A DNA stretch of 17,221 bases from CAJQQY01 sp964352225. Lineage in GTDB: Bacteria; Bacteroidota; Bacteroidia; Chitinophagales; Saprospiraceae. Location of the stretch: positions 1 to 17,221 of the forward strand of contig CAYGRM010000117.1 in assembly GCA_964352225.1 (NCBI GenBank), written 5' to 3'. A model generated the notes under the pieces. It was not told the DNA's origin. It made no database searches and saw only the letters and a list, made by a program, of their open reading frames with translations. Below, in pieces: positions 5,156 through 12,362 of this stretch. Position numbers and translations under genes: made by a program. How positions within the stretch are numbered: position 1 is the first letter of the stretch; the number at the start of each line of letters is the position of its first letter.

Positions 5156-7777
5156 ATGCGTTCAACTTATAACCTTCACCAAATGCAAACTCTAGAAGAG
5201 CTAAAAAGACATTTTATCGATGAACTAATTCATCAAGATTTACGCAGAGTATTTTATATCTTAAGGCAAAACGTTGATAATCAATCAATTAAATATGATG
5301 ACATTAACCTACTTCATGCCAGATACATCACCGCAAGCCACGATCAAAATGTCAAAGGGATCTTACCTAGTGAGGAAGCCCGGATTGTTTTTAATCAAAT
5401 AAAAGCTACACTCTTAGATTTCATCAATCATCTTACTCCTCAAGATTTAAATTTGGAGCCTACTGCTGCTCCCGTTTCCATTCCTACACAAGTCAAAGAC
5501 CTTTCTCAAAAATCAACTTGCAACAAAGGGAAAATCCTGTACAAAGTTCCAGGAATTATGGAGCTAAAAAAAGAACGTAAATGTATTGTTAGAATCGCTT
5601 TTGATGAAAAAGAATTGGAAATCAATGATCGACAAAATGCAGGATCAAAAGTAGAACCGATAAGGATTGCCGAAGTGATGGAAGTACAATTTATTGATCA
5701 ATCTATCAATCAAGCATTTAATATTCGAACTATTTCAAGTGCTGAGCAATTGGTTGATCGAGGCGATTTTACTGAGTGGATTTTTTATGTAGAACCATTG
5801 TTACAAGGTATGTACGACTTGATCTTAAAGGTCTCTGTAATTGAAAAACGATTGGGTCGAGAAATCCGTAAGGATATTGTTATGGAAAAGAAAATTGAGG
5901 TAGTCGCCAATCCAGTTGAAATAAATGATCATCTAGGTATTGATGCCCATGAGAATACCAAATTAGCAGCGGGGCTAGGGTTTATGATTCCAAGCGGTTT
6001 TGAAATATGGCCTCAATCTGTGGTTTTAGATAAACCGTTAATATCACCTTTGAATCCTGACTCAATCATTAATACACCACCACCGCCACCACCATATGCT
6101 CCTGCAAATGAATTGGGCTCGATAGGTTGGATAGCCGTTGCTTCAGCAGCGTTGATTGCAGTTGTGGGTTATTTTACAGATGCAATTACATCACCACAAC
6201 CTCCTCGTCCTATATCTCAACATGAATTAAGTATTAATCCCAGCATAGATTCAACGGAGGAACTTTTAACCTTATCAGTTAAAGGTAATTATCCACCATT
6301 TACTTTAGATTTAGAAAAAAAAGAAGATTCAATTTTCACTTTTTCTCCTATCAGTTTAGCAAAATCTGATTCAACACTTTTCAGTTTCTATTCCTTGGGA
6401 TTACAGCAAGGTGATTCCGCTAGTTTTGTAGCAACTATTTCAGATAGAAATGATAGCCTAGTGGAAGCTAATTTTGAAATCAAATGGAAGATTCCTAAGC
6501 CTGGAAGTACTAATCAATATGCGATTCAAGCTAATATAACTAATGATAAAAAGTCTTTAAACCTGAATATTCTTAATGGTCATTTTCCATTTCAAGTGAG
6601 TATCATTGATCAAAATAATAAAAGTAAGAAGTGGAGTGCTCCACTTATCAAGCCCATCATTAAATCAAGAGATACTACCTTTTCATTTAAGTCTTTAAAA
6701 TCATTTCCACAAGAAGGAAACTTCAAAATTGAAGTAGTCGATATGAGTCATAAAATGGCAAGTGATGAATTTAATCTAACTATGCAAGATATTTTAACCT
6801 TGAATACGACCATTGATAAAAAATCTAAGAAATTAAAAATTAAAGTGAATGGGAACCGACCTCCTTTCAAAGTTTTTTTAGATGATAAAATAATTAAAAG
6901 TTATGAAGTAAAATTTTCCAATAGAAATTTGCAAGGCAAAGAGAATGTAAATGTAAAAGTTCAAGATGAGCATGGTAATACTAAAACCAAATTAGTTAAA
7001 ATGGAACTTGATCCTATTGCTCCTCCCAAACCTAAACCTAAGCCGCCTATCAAGGTGGTTGATTGTATACCTCCTGAACAGTTAGATAAAACTTGTTCCA
7101 TATTCTACATTTACGAAGAAGCTACTCCTCAAAATTGGGATATGAAAGCCAATACGTTTTCAGATAATCGCGTGATCAATGTTTTAAATAATAACTATAC
7201 CGTTTATCATTTGAATCGAAATGAGATGGCTATCGATTGTGGAACAGGCATTTATACAGATCTGGAATATGCTAACACCTTTATTTTTAATGGAGATGGT
7301 TCGGAACCAATTCCAGTTTTAGGAGCTATCCCAGCCAATAAATTTCTATCTCTATTAAAATGTAAATCTACACCCAAAGGTGGGGAGGACAAAGAAAGCG
7401 ATGATGATGGAACAGAGCATCAAAAAAGGAAAAAATCTTTAAAAGTTCAACTTGAGCCAGGAGTCACTTACCAACTCCAAAGAAAAGAAGATAAAAAAGG
7501 GTTCTCAATCATAACTTCTTCGCCAATGTTCAGAGTTCAAATAGCCTCATTCCTTGAAGAGCCAGTTTTTAACCGATTTGTAAAAAAATTGGAGGACATA
7601 GGAGAAAAGGTTTATGTAAAAACGGATACAACACATTTGAGAGTTTACCTTGGAAGTTATAATTCTAGAGATGAAGCATTAATAGAAATGAAACGATTGA
7701 GACAGAATGCTGAACTCAATGGCATTTTGGAAGAAGAAAAAATCCCCAATATTCTTGTTCCATTGGTAAAAATTTAA
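5156..7777 (+). CDS. EAD-like / transmembrane / SPOR-domain protein
   Basis: This 873-residue multidomain protein has no known function. In order: residues 13-95 form an all-helical domain with LHARYITA (53-60) and an N-Q-I-K-A-x-L-L pattern near 80-87, resembling effector-associated domains of the EAD11 type from Saprospiria conflict systems. Residues 120-252 are beta-rich, with RIAEVMEVQFID (170-181) and TEWIFYVEPL (206-215), a pattern I recall beside EAD and CHAT domains but cannot name. A proline run (308-313) precedes one membrane helix (321-341). Three Ig/SprB-like repeats follow, marked by GNYPPFTLDL (377-386), GHFPFQVSI (475-483) and GNRPPFKVFL (566-575). A thioredoxin-like segment without Cys-x-x-Cys spans 645-736, and a SPOR domain 791-873, with FRVQIASF and LRVYLGSYNSRDEA. 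There is no signal peptide, so the likely topology is N-terminus in the cytoplasm and C-terminus in the periplasm on peptidoglycan. Met10 (5183) is an alternative start, nearer the EAD. Confidence 0.72.
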   Translation: MRSTYNLHQMQTLEELKRHFIDELIHQDLRRVFYILRQNVDNQSIKYDDINLLHARYITASHDQNVKGILPSEEARIVFNQIKATLLDFINHLTPQDLNLEPTAAPVSIPTQVKDLSQKSTCNKGKILYKVPGIMELKKERKCIVRIAFDEKELEINDRQNAGSKVEPIRIAEVMEVQFIDQSINQAFNIRTISSAEQLVDRGDFTEWIFYVEPLLQGMYDLILKVSVIEKRLGREIRKDIVMEKKIEVVANPVEINDHLGIDAHENTKLAAGLGFMIPSGFEIWPQSVVLDKPLISPLNPDSIINTPPPPPPYAPANELGSIGWIAVASAALIAVVGYFTDAITSPQPPRPISQHELSINPSIDSTEELLTLSVKGNYPPFTLDLEKKEDSIFTFSPISLAKSDSTLFSFYSLGLQQGDSASFVATISDRNDSLVEANFEIKWKIPKPGSTNQYAIQANITNDKKSLNLNILNGHFPFQVSIIDQNNKSKKWSAPLIKPIIKSRDTTFSFKSLKSFPQEGNFKIEVVDMSHKMASDEFNLTMQDILTLNTTIDKKSKKLKIKVNGNRPPFKVFLDDKIIKSYEVKFSNRNLQGKENVNVKVQDEHGNTKTKLVKMELDPIAPPKPKPKPPIKVVDCIPPEQLDKTCSIFYIYEEATPQNWDMKANTFSDNRVINVLNNNYTVYHLNRNEMAIDCGTGIYTDLEYANTFIFNGDGSEPIPVLGAIPANKFLSLLKCKSTPKGGEDKESDDDGTEHQKRKKSLKVQLEPGVTYQLQRKEDKKGFSIITSSPMFRVQIASFLEEPVFNRFVKKLEDIGEKVYVKTDTTHLRVYLGSYNSRDEALIEMKRLRQNAELNGILEEEKIPNILVPLVKI

Positions 7778-7804
7778 TAGACAATTTTCCAACAAAAAGA
7801 ATCC

Positions 7805-7840
7805 AGTCCTTCCAGATTTTTAAAATCTGGAAGGACTTTT
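7805..7840. terminator. Hairpin terminator between convergent genes
   Basis: A perfect 16-base inverted repeat, AGTCCTTCCAGATTTT (7805-7820) and AAAATCTGGAAGGACT (7822-7837), ends in TTTT. It fills most of the 72-base gap between two convergent genes, so it probably ends the rightward EAD/SPOR transcript and, read the other way, the leftward TlpA-like transcript. The T tract is better on the plus strand. Confidence 0.85.
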
Positions 7841-7849
7841 AAATTAAAA

Positions 7850-10747
7850 TCAATCCCTCAACAACTCCTCAATCTTATCTTCCACCCTCGTGATATTTTT
7901 CCCACGCTCCGGCTTGAAAGCAATTTTTCCATTTTTATCAATCAAAAAATAGGCGGGTAATTTTTTCACTTTGTACAATTTTGCAATTTGAGATTTGTAC
8001 ACATCGCCACCGGAAGCGATGAGGTGAATGCCTTGAGTATCATTGCCTTTTACAAAATTTTCCCAAGCTGTTTTATTTTTATCCAAAGACAAATAGAGGA
8101 AAACGACATCTTGATCTTTGAACTTCGCTTTCCATGTTTTACTATTTTTCATTTGCATCAAGCATGGTGAACACCATGTCGCCCAAAAATCTAGATATAC
8201 CACTTTGCCTTTTAATGCATTCAAGGCAACTTCGTTACCATCAATATCTGTTAACGTAAAATTAGGTGCGTCCATGCCTACTTGCAATCCTTTGGCTTCA
8301 TTATAAACTAATCGTAAAACATCATTATAAACTTCGTAAGAATTATTTTCGATGAAGGATTTAATATTTTCTCCCTCCTTTTGAGCCTTGCCTCTTTTGC
8401 AGGCAATGGATAGTTTTTTGGCTTTAAAATAGGCCGCAGGTTCGCCAGTTAAATATTTTTCGATCAACTGATTTGAACTCAATCCTTGGTTATCATTTTG
8501 CTCCGCTTGATACTCAAAAATTTGATCTAAAAAATAAGCATAATTGGAGTTGGGTAAAGCTCCTTCAACTGAAATTGGTAATGACTGAAGAAAACCGTAA
8601 TAGGACTTTGGCATTTTCTTCGCTCCATCCATATTATTTGAAAACCCAAATTCCCAAGGATAATTCAGCATCAAATAGGCATACCAATAATCAATATCTG
8701 CTTGAGCAAAAATTTTAAATCTATCCGAAAATTGAGGCGCAAATTTTGACGATTGTAAGAATCCGTTTTTCTCCGTTTTGATTTTTTCTAAGAGTTGAGT
8801 GTAGTGATTTTCTTTCATGGTTTCAGCTTGCTTTCGAGCATCCTTTTCCATGGCTGAAAATTTCATTTCTCGCTCTTTCAGATAGTTATTATGCGCTGAA
8901 CCTGTCCCTGCAAATTGTAAACTTTGCATAAAATTATTTCCCGAAAATTTAATTTGCATTAAATCACCAGGCTCGAGATATACATTCACTTTTTCTTTTC
9001 CATACTTAAATACTCCAATCGTAGGTTCCGCTAAATTCAAGGACAACTCAAAGTTGCTTTGAGCATTCACTTCCAACTCATGAATTATTTCTTGAAAAGT
9101 AATCGGATCAGAATATATTAAAAGTGATGGCTTCGCTCCAGTTGGAAAATCAATTCTTCCAGATATCGAAGACAAAGTAGTCGATCGATCAGCAGGATTC
9201 GGATCAATTTCTACGTACTCAGTTTGAGGTTCATATTCTCGAACTGACCTAGCTTTTTCTTCTGCAAGATTATTCTTTTTAACTAATTCCTGTTCTATCA
9301 TTAAATCTTTAGTTGATTTTGCAAAATCACTTGGAGCAGGTGGCCCAATCAAAATATCAGCAGAATTATTAGCTAATATTTCTACAGACCCACTAGCCGA
9401 TTTAAATGTTATGTTATGAGCAATTTTCACAATTGGTTCGGTAGAGGCAGGTAAAATTAAATTCTCTTGGATCGTATAATACAAAATACTATCATAGTTT
9501 TGATATGGATTAATTTCAAGAAAATCCTGCATTTTTTGCTCTAGCTTTTCTTTTGGATCATTCGATAAATTCCAAAACAAATCAATCGCCAAAATATGAT
9601 AAAGCGTTTTTCCAGAAAACAATTCATACACATTTCGATACTTAGAATCAGTTGGAAACGTTAGCAGAGACGCCATGGGCTTATTATCCAAAAATTCCAA
9701 TTCTACCCCTCCGCCATGCACCCAACCAACTTCTCCATTTGTCGTTTTTACCTGATACCAAAAGTCCTCTATGATCTCGTTTTTGATTTGAATATCAGAT
9801 TTAAAATCCGACTTTTTTGCTAAATATTTCAAGGTGGTTCCTTGCTTCGCCTCTTCCAAAATCGGAGGCATATTCGGCTCCTTAAAAATTAGCATACTTG
9901 GCACTTTTACCACCAATGAATTTCGCATAAATGGCAATTCACTTTTAGAGTCAAATAGATGATTTCGGAAGGCAATATATTGATCTATGAAAAATAAATA
10001 ATACGGATTAGCAAGTGCTTTCTCATTGGAAATCAACAAGTTATCTAAGAAAGAATAGTATTCGAGAGGCAACTCTACTGGTTCATAAACTCCATTAGAA
10101 AGTGGATTTTCTACTCGATATCGAAGCAAATTATAAGCATACCAATAATCAATATCTGCCTTAACATATTCCTCAAATTCAGGAGAAAAATCCTTCTTCA
10201 TTTCACCATTTAAACTCTTATAAAAACCTCGCATTTTTTGATGCAACCGATCCATGTATCTTCTAAAATCCATCGGTTCTCGTTCCACCAATTCATAAAA
10301 AATATAATCTGCATTTTTCTCTAAAAACACATTATTTACATTTTTCAAAAAACGACTTTTACCTGCGCCTTTTCCTGCGAAAGTAACTGATTTTATAAAA
10401 TTATCATCCTTGGCATTGACGTACAAATCATCACCTGGATCTAGATAAAGAGGAACTTCTTCACCATTGTAAATTAAGAAAATTGGGGAGGAATAATTGA
10501 GCTGAAAGGAAATCGAAAAATTGTTATTTACCAACGGAATATCAAATACTTCTTCCGTTCTAGAAATAAAATCTCTGTAGAATTTTACTCCTATAGTTTC
10601 CGAAGTGGGAGACATGATTTGACCGGAAATCTTGGTGATTCCATCTTTTTTAATTTCTACCTGTGCTTGGGTATTTAAAAAAAATAACAACATACTTACG
10701 CACCATAATATTTTCAAAATGGAACTTACCTCAAAAGCTTTTCCCAT
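7850..10747 (-). CDS. Large exported TlpA-like thioredoxin protein, duplicated
   Basis: I take Met20 of the longest frame (10747) as the start, because MGKAFEV plus a hydrophobic core ending NTQAQ makes a proper signal peptide; the ORF extends to 10804 with a lysine/cysteine-rich lead that looks like leader. Using the long-frame numbering, residues 55-290 form a first unit (beta domain, then helices with ADIDYWYAY at 216-224). Residues 297-372 look like an SH3b domain, ending in FWYQVKTTNGEVGWVHGGG. Residues 545-775 repeat the first unit (ADIDYWYAY again at 702-710). Residues 841-984 are a TlpA/ResA thioredoxin domain with FWATWCSPC (873-881; Cys878, Cys881) and the cis-proline LPAYFLID (949-956). 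It should be an envelope thiol-disulfide reductase-like protein facing the periplasm. The first unit lacks its own thioredoxin domain. The substrate is unknown. Confidence 0.82.
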   Translation of the reverse strand: MGKAFEVSSILKILWCVSMLLFFLNTQAQVEIKKDGITKISGQIMSPTSETIGVKFYRDFISRTEEVFDIPLVNNNFSISFQLNYSSPIFLIYNGEEVPLYLDPGDDLYVNAKDDNFIKSVTFAGKGAGKSRFLKNVNNVFLEKNADYIFYELVEREPMDFRRYMDRLHQKMRGFYKSLNGEMKKDFSPEFEEYVKADIDYWYAYNLLRYRVENPLSNGVYEPVELPLEYYSFLDNLLISNEKALANPYYLFFIDQYIAFRNHLFDSKSELPFMRNSLVVKVPSMLIFKEPNMPPILEEAKQGTTLKYLAKKSDFKSDIQIKNEIIEDFWYQVKTTNGEVGWVHGGGVELEFLDNKPMASLLTFPTDSKYRNVYELFSGKTLYHILAIDLFWNLSNDPKEKLEQKMQDFLEINPYQNYDSILYYTIQENLILPASTEPIVKIAHNITFKSASGSVEILANNSADILIGPPAPSDFAKSTKDLMIEQELVKKNNLAEEKARSVREYEPQTEYVEIDPNPADRSTTLSSISGRIDFPTGAKPSLLIYSDPITFQEIIHELEVNAQSNFELSLNLAEPTIGVFKYGKEKVNVYLEPGDLMQIKFSGNNFMQSLQFAGTGSAHNNYLKEREMKFSAMEKDARKQAETMKENHYTQLLEKIKTEKNGFLQSSKFAPQFSDRFKIFAQADIDYWYAYLMLNYPWEFGFSNNMDGAKKMPKSYYGFLQSLPISVEGALPNSNYAYFLDQIFEYQAEQNDNQGLSSNQLIEKYLTGEPAAYFKAKKLSIACKRGKAQKEGENIKSFIENNSYEVYNDVLRLVYNEAKGLQVGMDAPNFTLTDIDGNEVALNALKGKVVYLDFWATWCSPCLMQMKNSKTWKAKFKDQDVVFLYLSLDKNKTAWENFVKGNDTQGIHLIASGGDVYKSQIAKLYKVKKLPAYFLIDKNGKIAFKPERGKNITRVEDKIEELLRD

Positions 10748-10771
10748 TATTTTTTTATTTCTTTTTTTCGA

Positions 10772-10801
10772 AAAAAATGTAACATTACATTTACATTTTT
10801 T
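10772..10801 (-). promoter_or_regulatory. Leader hairpin upstream of the TlpA-like gene
   Basis: AAAAAATGTAA (10772-10782) and TTACATTTTTT (10791-10801) are a perfect 11-bp inverted repeat around an 8-base centre. It lies 25-54 bases before the preferred start at 10747, so it would be in the mRNA leader or serve as a protein-binding palindrome. Being so AT-rich, it may also be chance. It overlaps the N-terminal extension of the longer frame, which favours the shorter start. Confidence 0.35.
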
Positions 10802-10931
10802 CAAAAAACGGTTAATCTCAGTATTTGACTATTTTATTGTATTAAAAATAATCAAAATGTTTGTTAATTTGAAATTGCTAAAAAATAATTGGTTTTCGTT
10901 TGTTGTTTGTTTTTTTGAACCAAATAAGGAA

Positions 10932-11000
10932 TATAAGAACATTTAAGCCCACTTTGGAAAAACTTATATGTTCCTTAAATGCCATATATGGTTTAAAAAA
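10932..11000. repeat. Intergenic inverted repeat, copy 2
   Basis: TATAAGAACATTTAAG (10932-10947) faces CTTATATGTTCCTTAAATG (10963-10981) across a 15-base loop. The arms pair with a one-base bulge and mismatches, and match the arms of the element at 48-99. A small palindrome CCATATATGG (10982-10991) and a TTTAAAAAAAA run follow, like the right flank of copy 1. It occupies the space directly behind the purM stop, where it might also end that transcript. Confidence 0.6.
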
Positions 11001-11002
11001 AA

Positions 11003-12175
11003 TTAATATTCCACCCAGCCTTCAGGAGTCTTGATAGAAACTTTATTTCCTTCATGCGCTTCTACTCTACCTACAACCTGTGCATCAATATTAAATGATT
11101 TTGAAATATCAATAATCCGCTGTGCGTATTCTTCTGGTAAATAAAATTCCAATCGATGTCCCATGTTAAATACTTGATACATTTCCTTCCAAGATGAACC
11201 ACCTTCTTTTTTAATCAAATCAAAAAGTGGAGAAATTGGAAATGGATTATCCTTAATCACATGTCGATCTTTGATGAAGTGATTCACCTTCACTTGACCA
11301 CCACCTGTAGCATGAATTAATCCGTTGATATGCCCTTTTAACTCAGGAATTATTTTTTGTAAAACAGGTAAATAAGTTCGAGTTGGAGATAAAATTAATT
11401 TTCCCACATGAATTGGTTTTCCATCAATCATCACCTCGTCCGTCAATTTTTTCTTACCAATATAAACGGCTTCCTTTGGCGTAGCCGAATCAAAACTCTC
11501 CGGATATTTTTCCGCGTATTCATAATTCAAAATATCATGACGAGCACTTGTCAAACCATTACTGCCCATTCCTCCATTGTATTCATCTTCATAAGTCGCT
11601 TGACCTGAAGAAGACAAACCAACGATCACATCGCCTGGCTGAATATCATTGATAATCAAATCTGATTTTTTCATTCGAGCAAAAGCCGTAATTCCAACAT
11701 CTATCGTTCGAACAATGTCTCCCACATCAGCCGTCTCGCCACCTGCCAAATGAAGATTCACTCCATGTGACTTCAACATCGCAGCCAGCTCATTGGAAGC
11801 ATTAATCAATGCTGCAATCACCTCACCCGAAATCTTATTTCGATTACGACCAATTGTTGATGAAATGACAATATTATCCACACAGCCCACGCAAGCCATA
11901 TCATCCAAATTCATGATCAAAGCATCTTGTGCAATTCCTTTCCAAACAGAAAGGTCGCCCGTTTCTTTCCAATACAGATACGCTAAACTCGTCTTAGTTC
12001 CAGCTGTATCAGCATGCATCAGATTAACATAGTCATCATCGCCAGCAGTAAAATCAGGAAGAATTTTGCAAAAAGCATTTGGGTACAAACCTTTGTCCAT
12101 TCCTTTGATGGCAGCATGTACATCATCTTTGGTCGCTGATACGCCCCGTAAATCATATTTATATTGATCACTCAT
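11003..12175 (-). CDS. purM: Phosphoribosylformylglycinamidine cyclo-ligase
   Basis: PurM (AIR synthetase) closes the imidazole ring by converting FGAM and ATP to aminoimidazole ribonucleotide, the fifth step of purine synthesis in the cytoplasm. The 390-residue protein is longer than the E. coli enzyme (about 345) but has the length I associate with Bacteroidota forms. Recognisable blocks are MHADTAGTKTSLAYLYWKET (53-72), DALIMNLDDMACVG (83-96), LHLAGGETADVGDIVRTIDV (141-160), VIVGLSSSGQATYEDEYNGG (184-203), LILSPTRTYLPVL (261-273) and IHATGGGQVKV (288-298). No other pur gene adjoins it, so it stands alone, divergent from the secreted-protein gene at 12363. A TACCTTTG -7 motif lies 19 bases before the ATG. 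The sequence looks intact throughout. Confidence 0.95.
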   Translation of the reverse strand: MSDQYKYDLRGVSATKDDVHAAIKGMDKGLYPNAFCKILPDFTAGDDDYVNLMHADTAGTKTSLAYLYWKETGDLSVWKGIAQDALIMNLDDMACVGCVDNIVISSTIGRNRNKISGEVIAALINASNELAAMLKSHGVNLHLAGGETADVGDIVRTIDVGITAFARMKKSDLIINDIQPGDVIVGLSSSGQATYEDEYNGGMGSNGLTSARHDILNYEYAEKYPESFDSATPKEAVYIGKKKLTDEVMIDGKPIHVGKLILSPTRTYLPVLQKIIPELKGHINGLIHATGGGQVKVNHFIKDRHVIKDNPFPISPLFDLIKKEGGSSWKEMYQVFNMGHRLEFYLPEEYAQRIIDISKSFNIDAQVVGRVEAHEGNKVSIKTPEGWVEY

Positions 12176-12194
12176 AATTCATTTTTTAGGAGTG

Positions 12195-12202
12195 CAAAGG
12201 TA
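12195..12202 (-). promoter_or_regulatory. purM: Probable purM -7 promoter element
   Basis: Read on the minus strand this is TACCTTTG, matching TAnnTTTG, with its 3' end 19 bases upstream of the purM ATG. This fits a short leader of about a dozen bases. No good TTTG -33 element is visible upstream, where a long A tract (minus strand) lies instead. Confidence 0.45.
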
Positions 12203-12306
12203 CAATCTTAATAGTTTTTTTTTTAATGATTGATTGAGGAAATTTAAGGTTTTTCAAACCTGACTAATACATTAAACTTGGTAATAATACGGTAGCATAT
12301 TCTTTT

Positions 12307-12314
12307 TATTTTTG
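12307..12314 (+). promoter_or_regulatory. Probable -7 element of secreted-protein gene 1
   Basis: TATTTTTG fits the TAnnTTTG consensus and lies 48 bases before the ATG at 12363. A TTG at 12279-12281 is the only -33 candidate, 25 bases upstream, which is longer than usual. The motif sits in a 187-base gap shared with the divergent purM promoter. Confidence 0.4.
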
Positions 12315-12362
12315 ATTGTAATTATTAAATAGATTTCTCGTTTCACAACTAAAAAAAATATT

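Noticed and set aside
5156..5182. The first nine codons of the EAD/SPOR protein as a possible signal peptide
   Set aside because: They are polar and short; there is no hydrophobic core before residue 321, so export of the N-terminus is unlikely.
10632..10946. A 104-residue rightward reading frame in the gap and start of the TlpA-like gene
   Set aside because: It overlaps the signal-peptide region of the real gene on the other strand, is made of Phe/Lys/Leu-rich AT-driven sequence, and has no recognisable domain.
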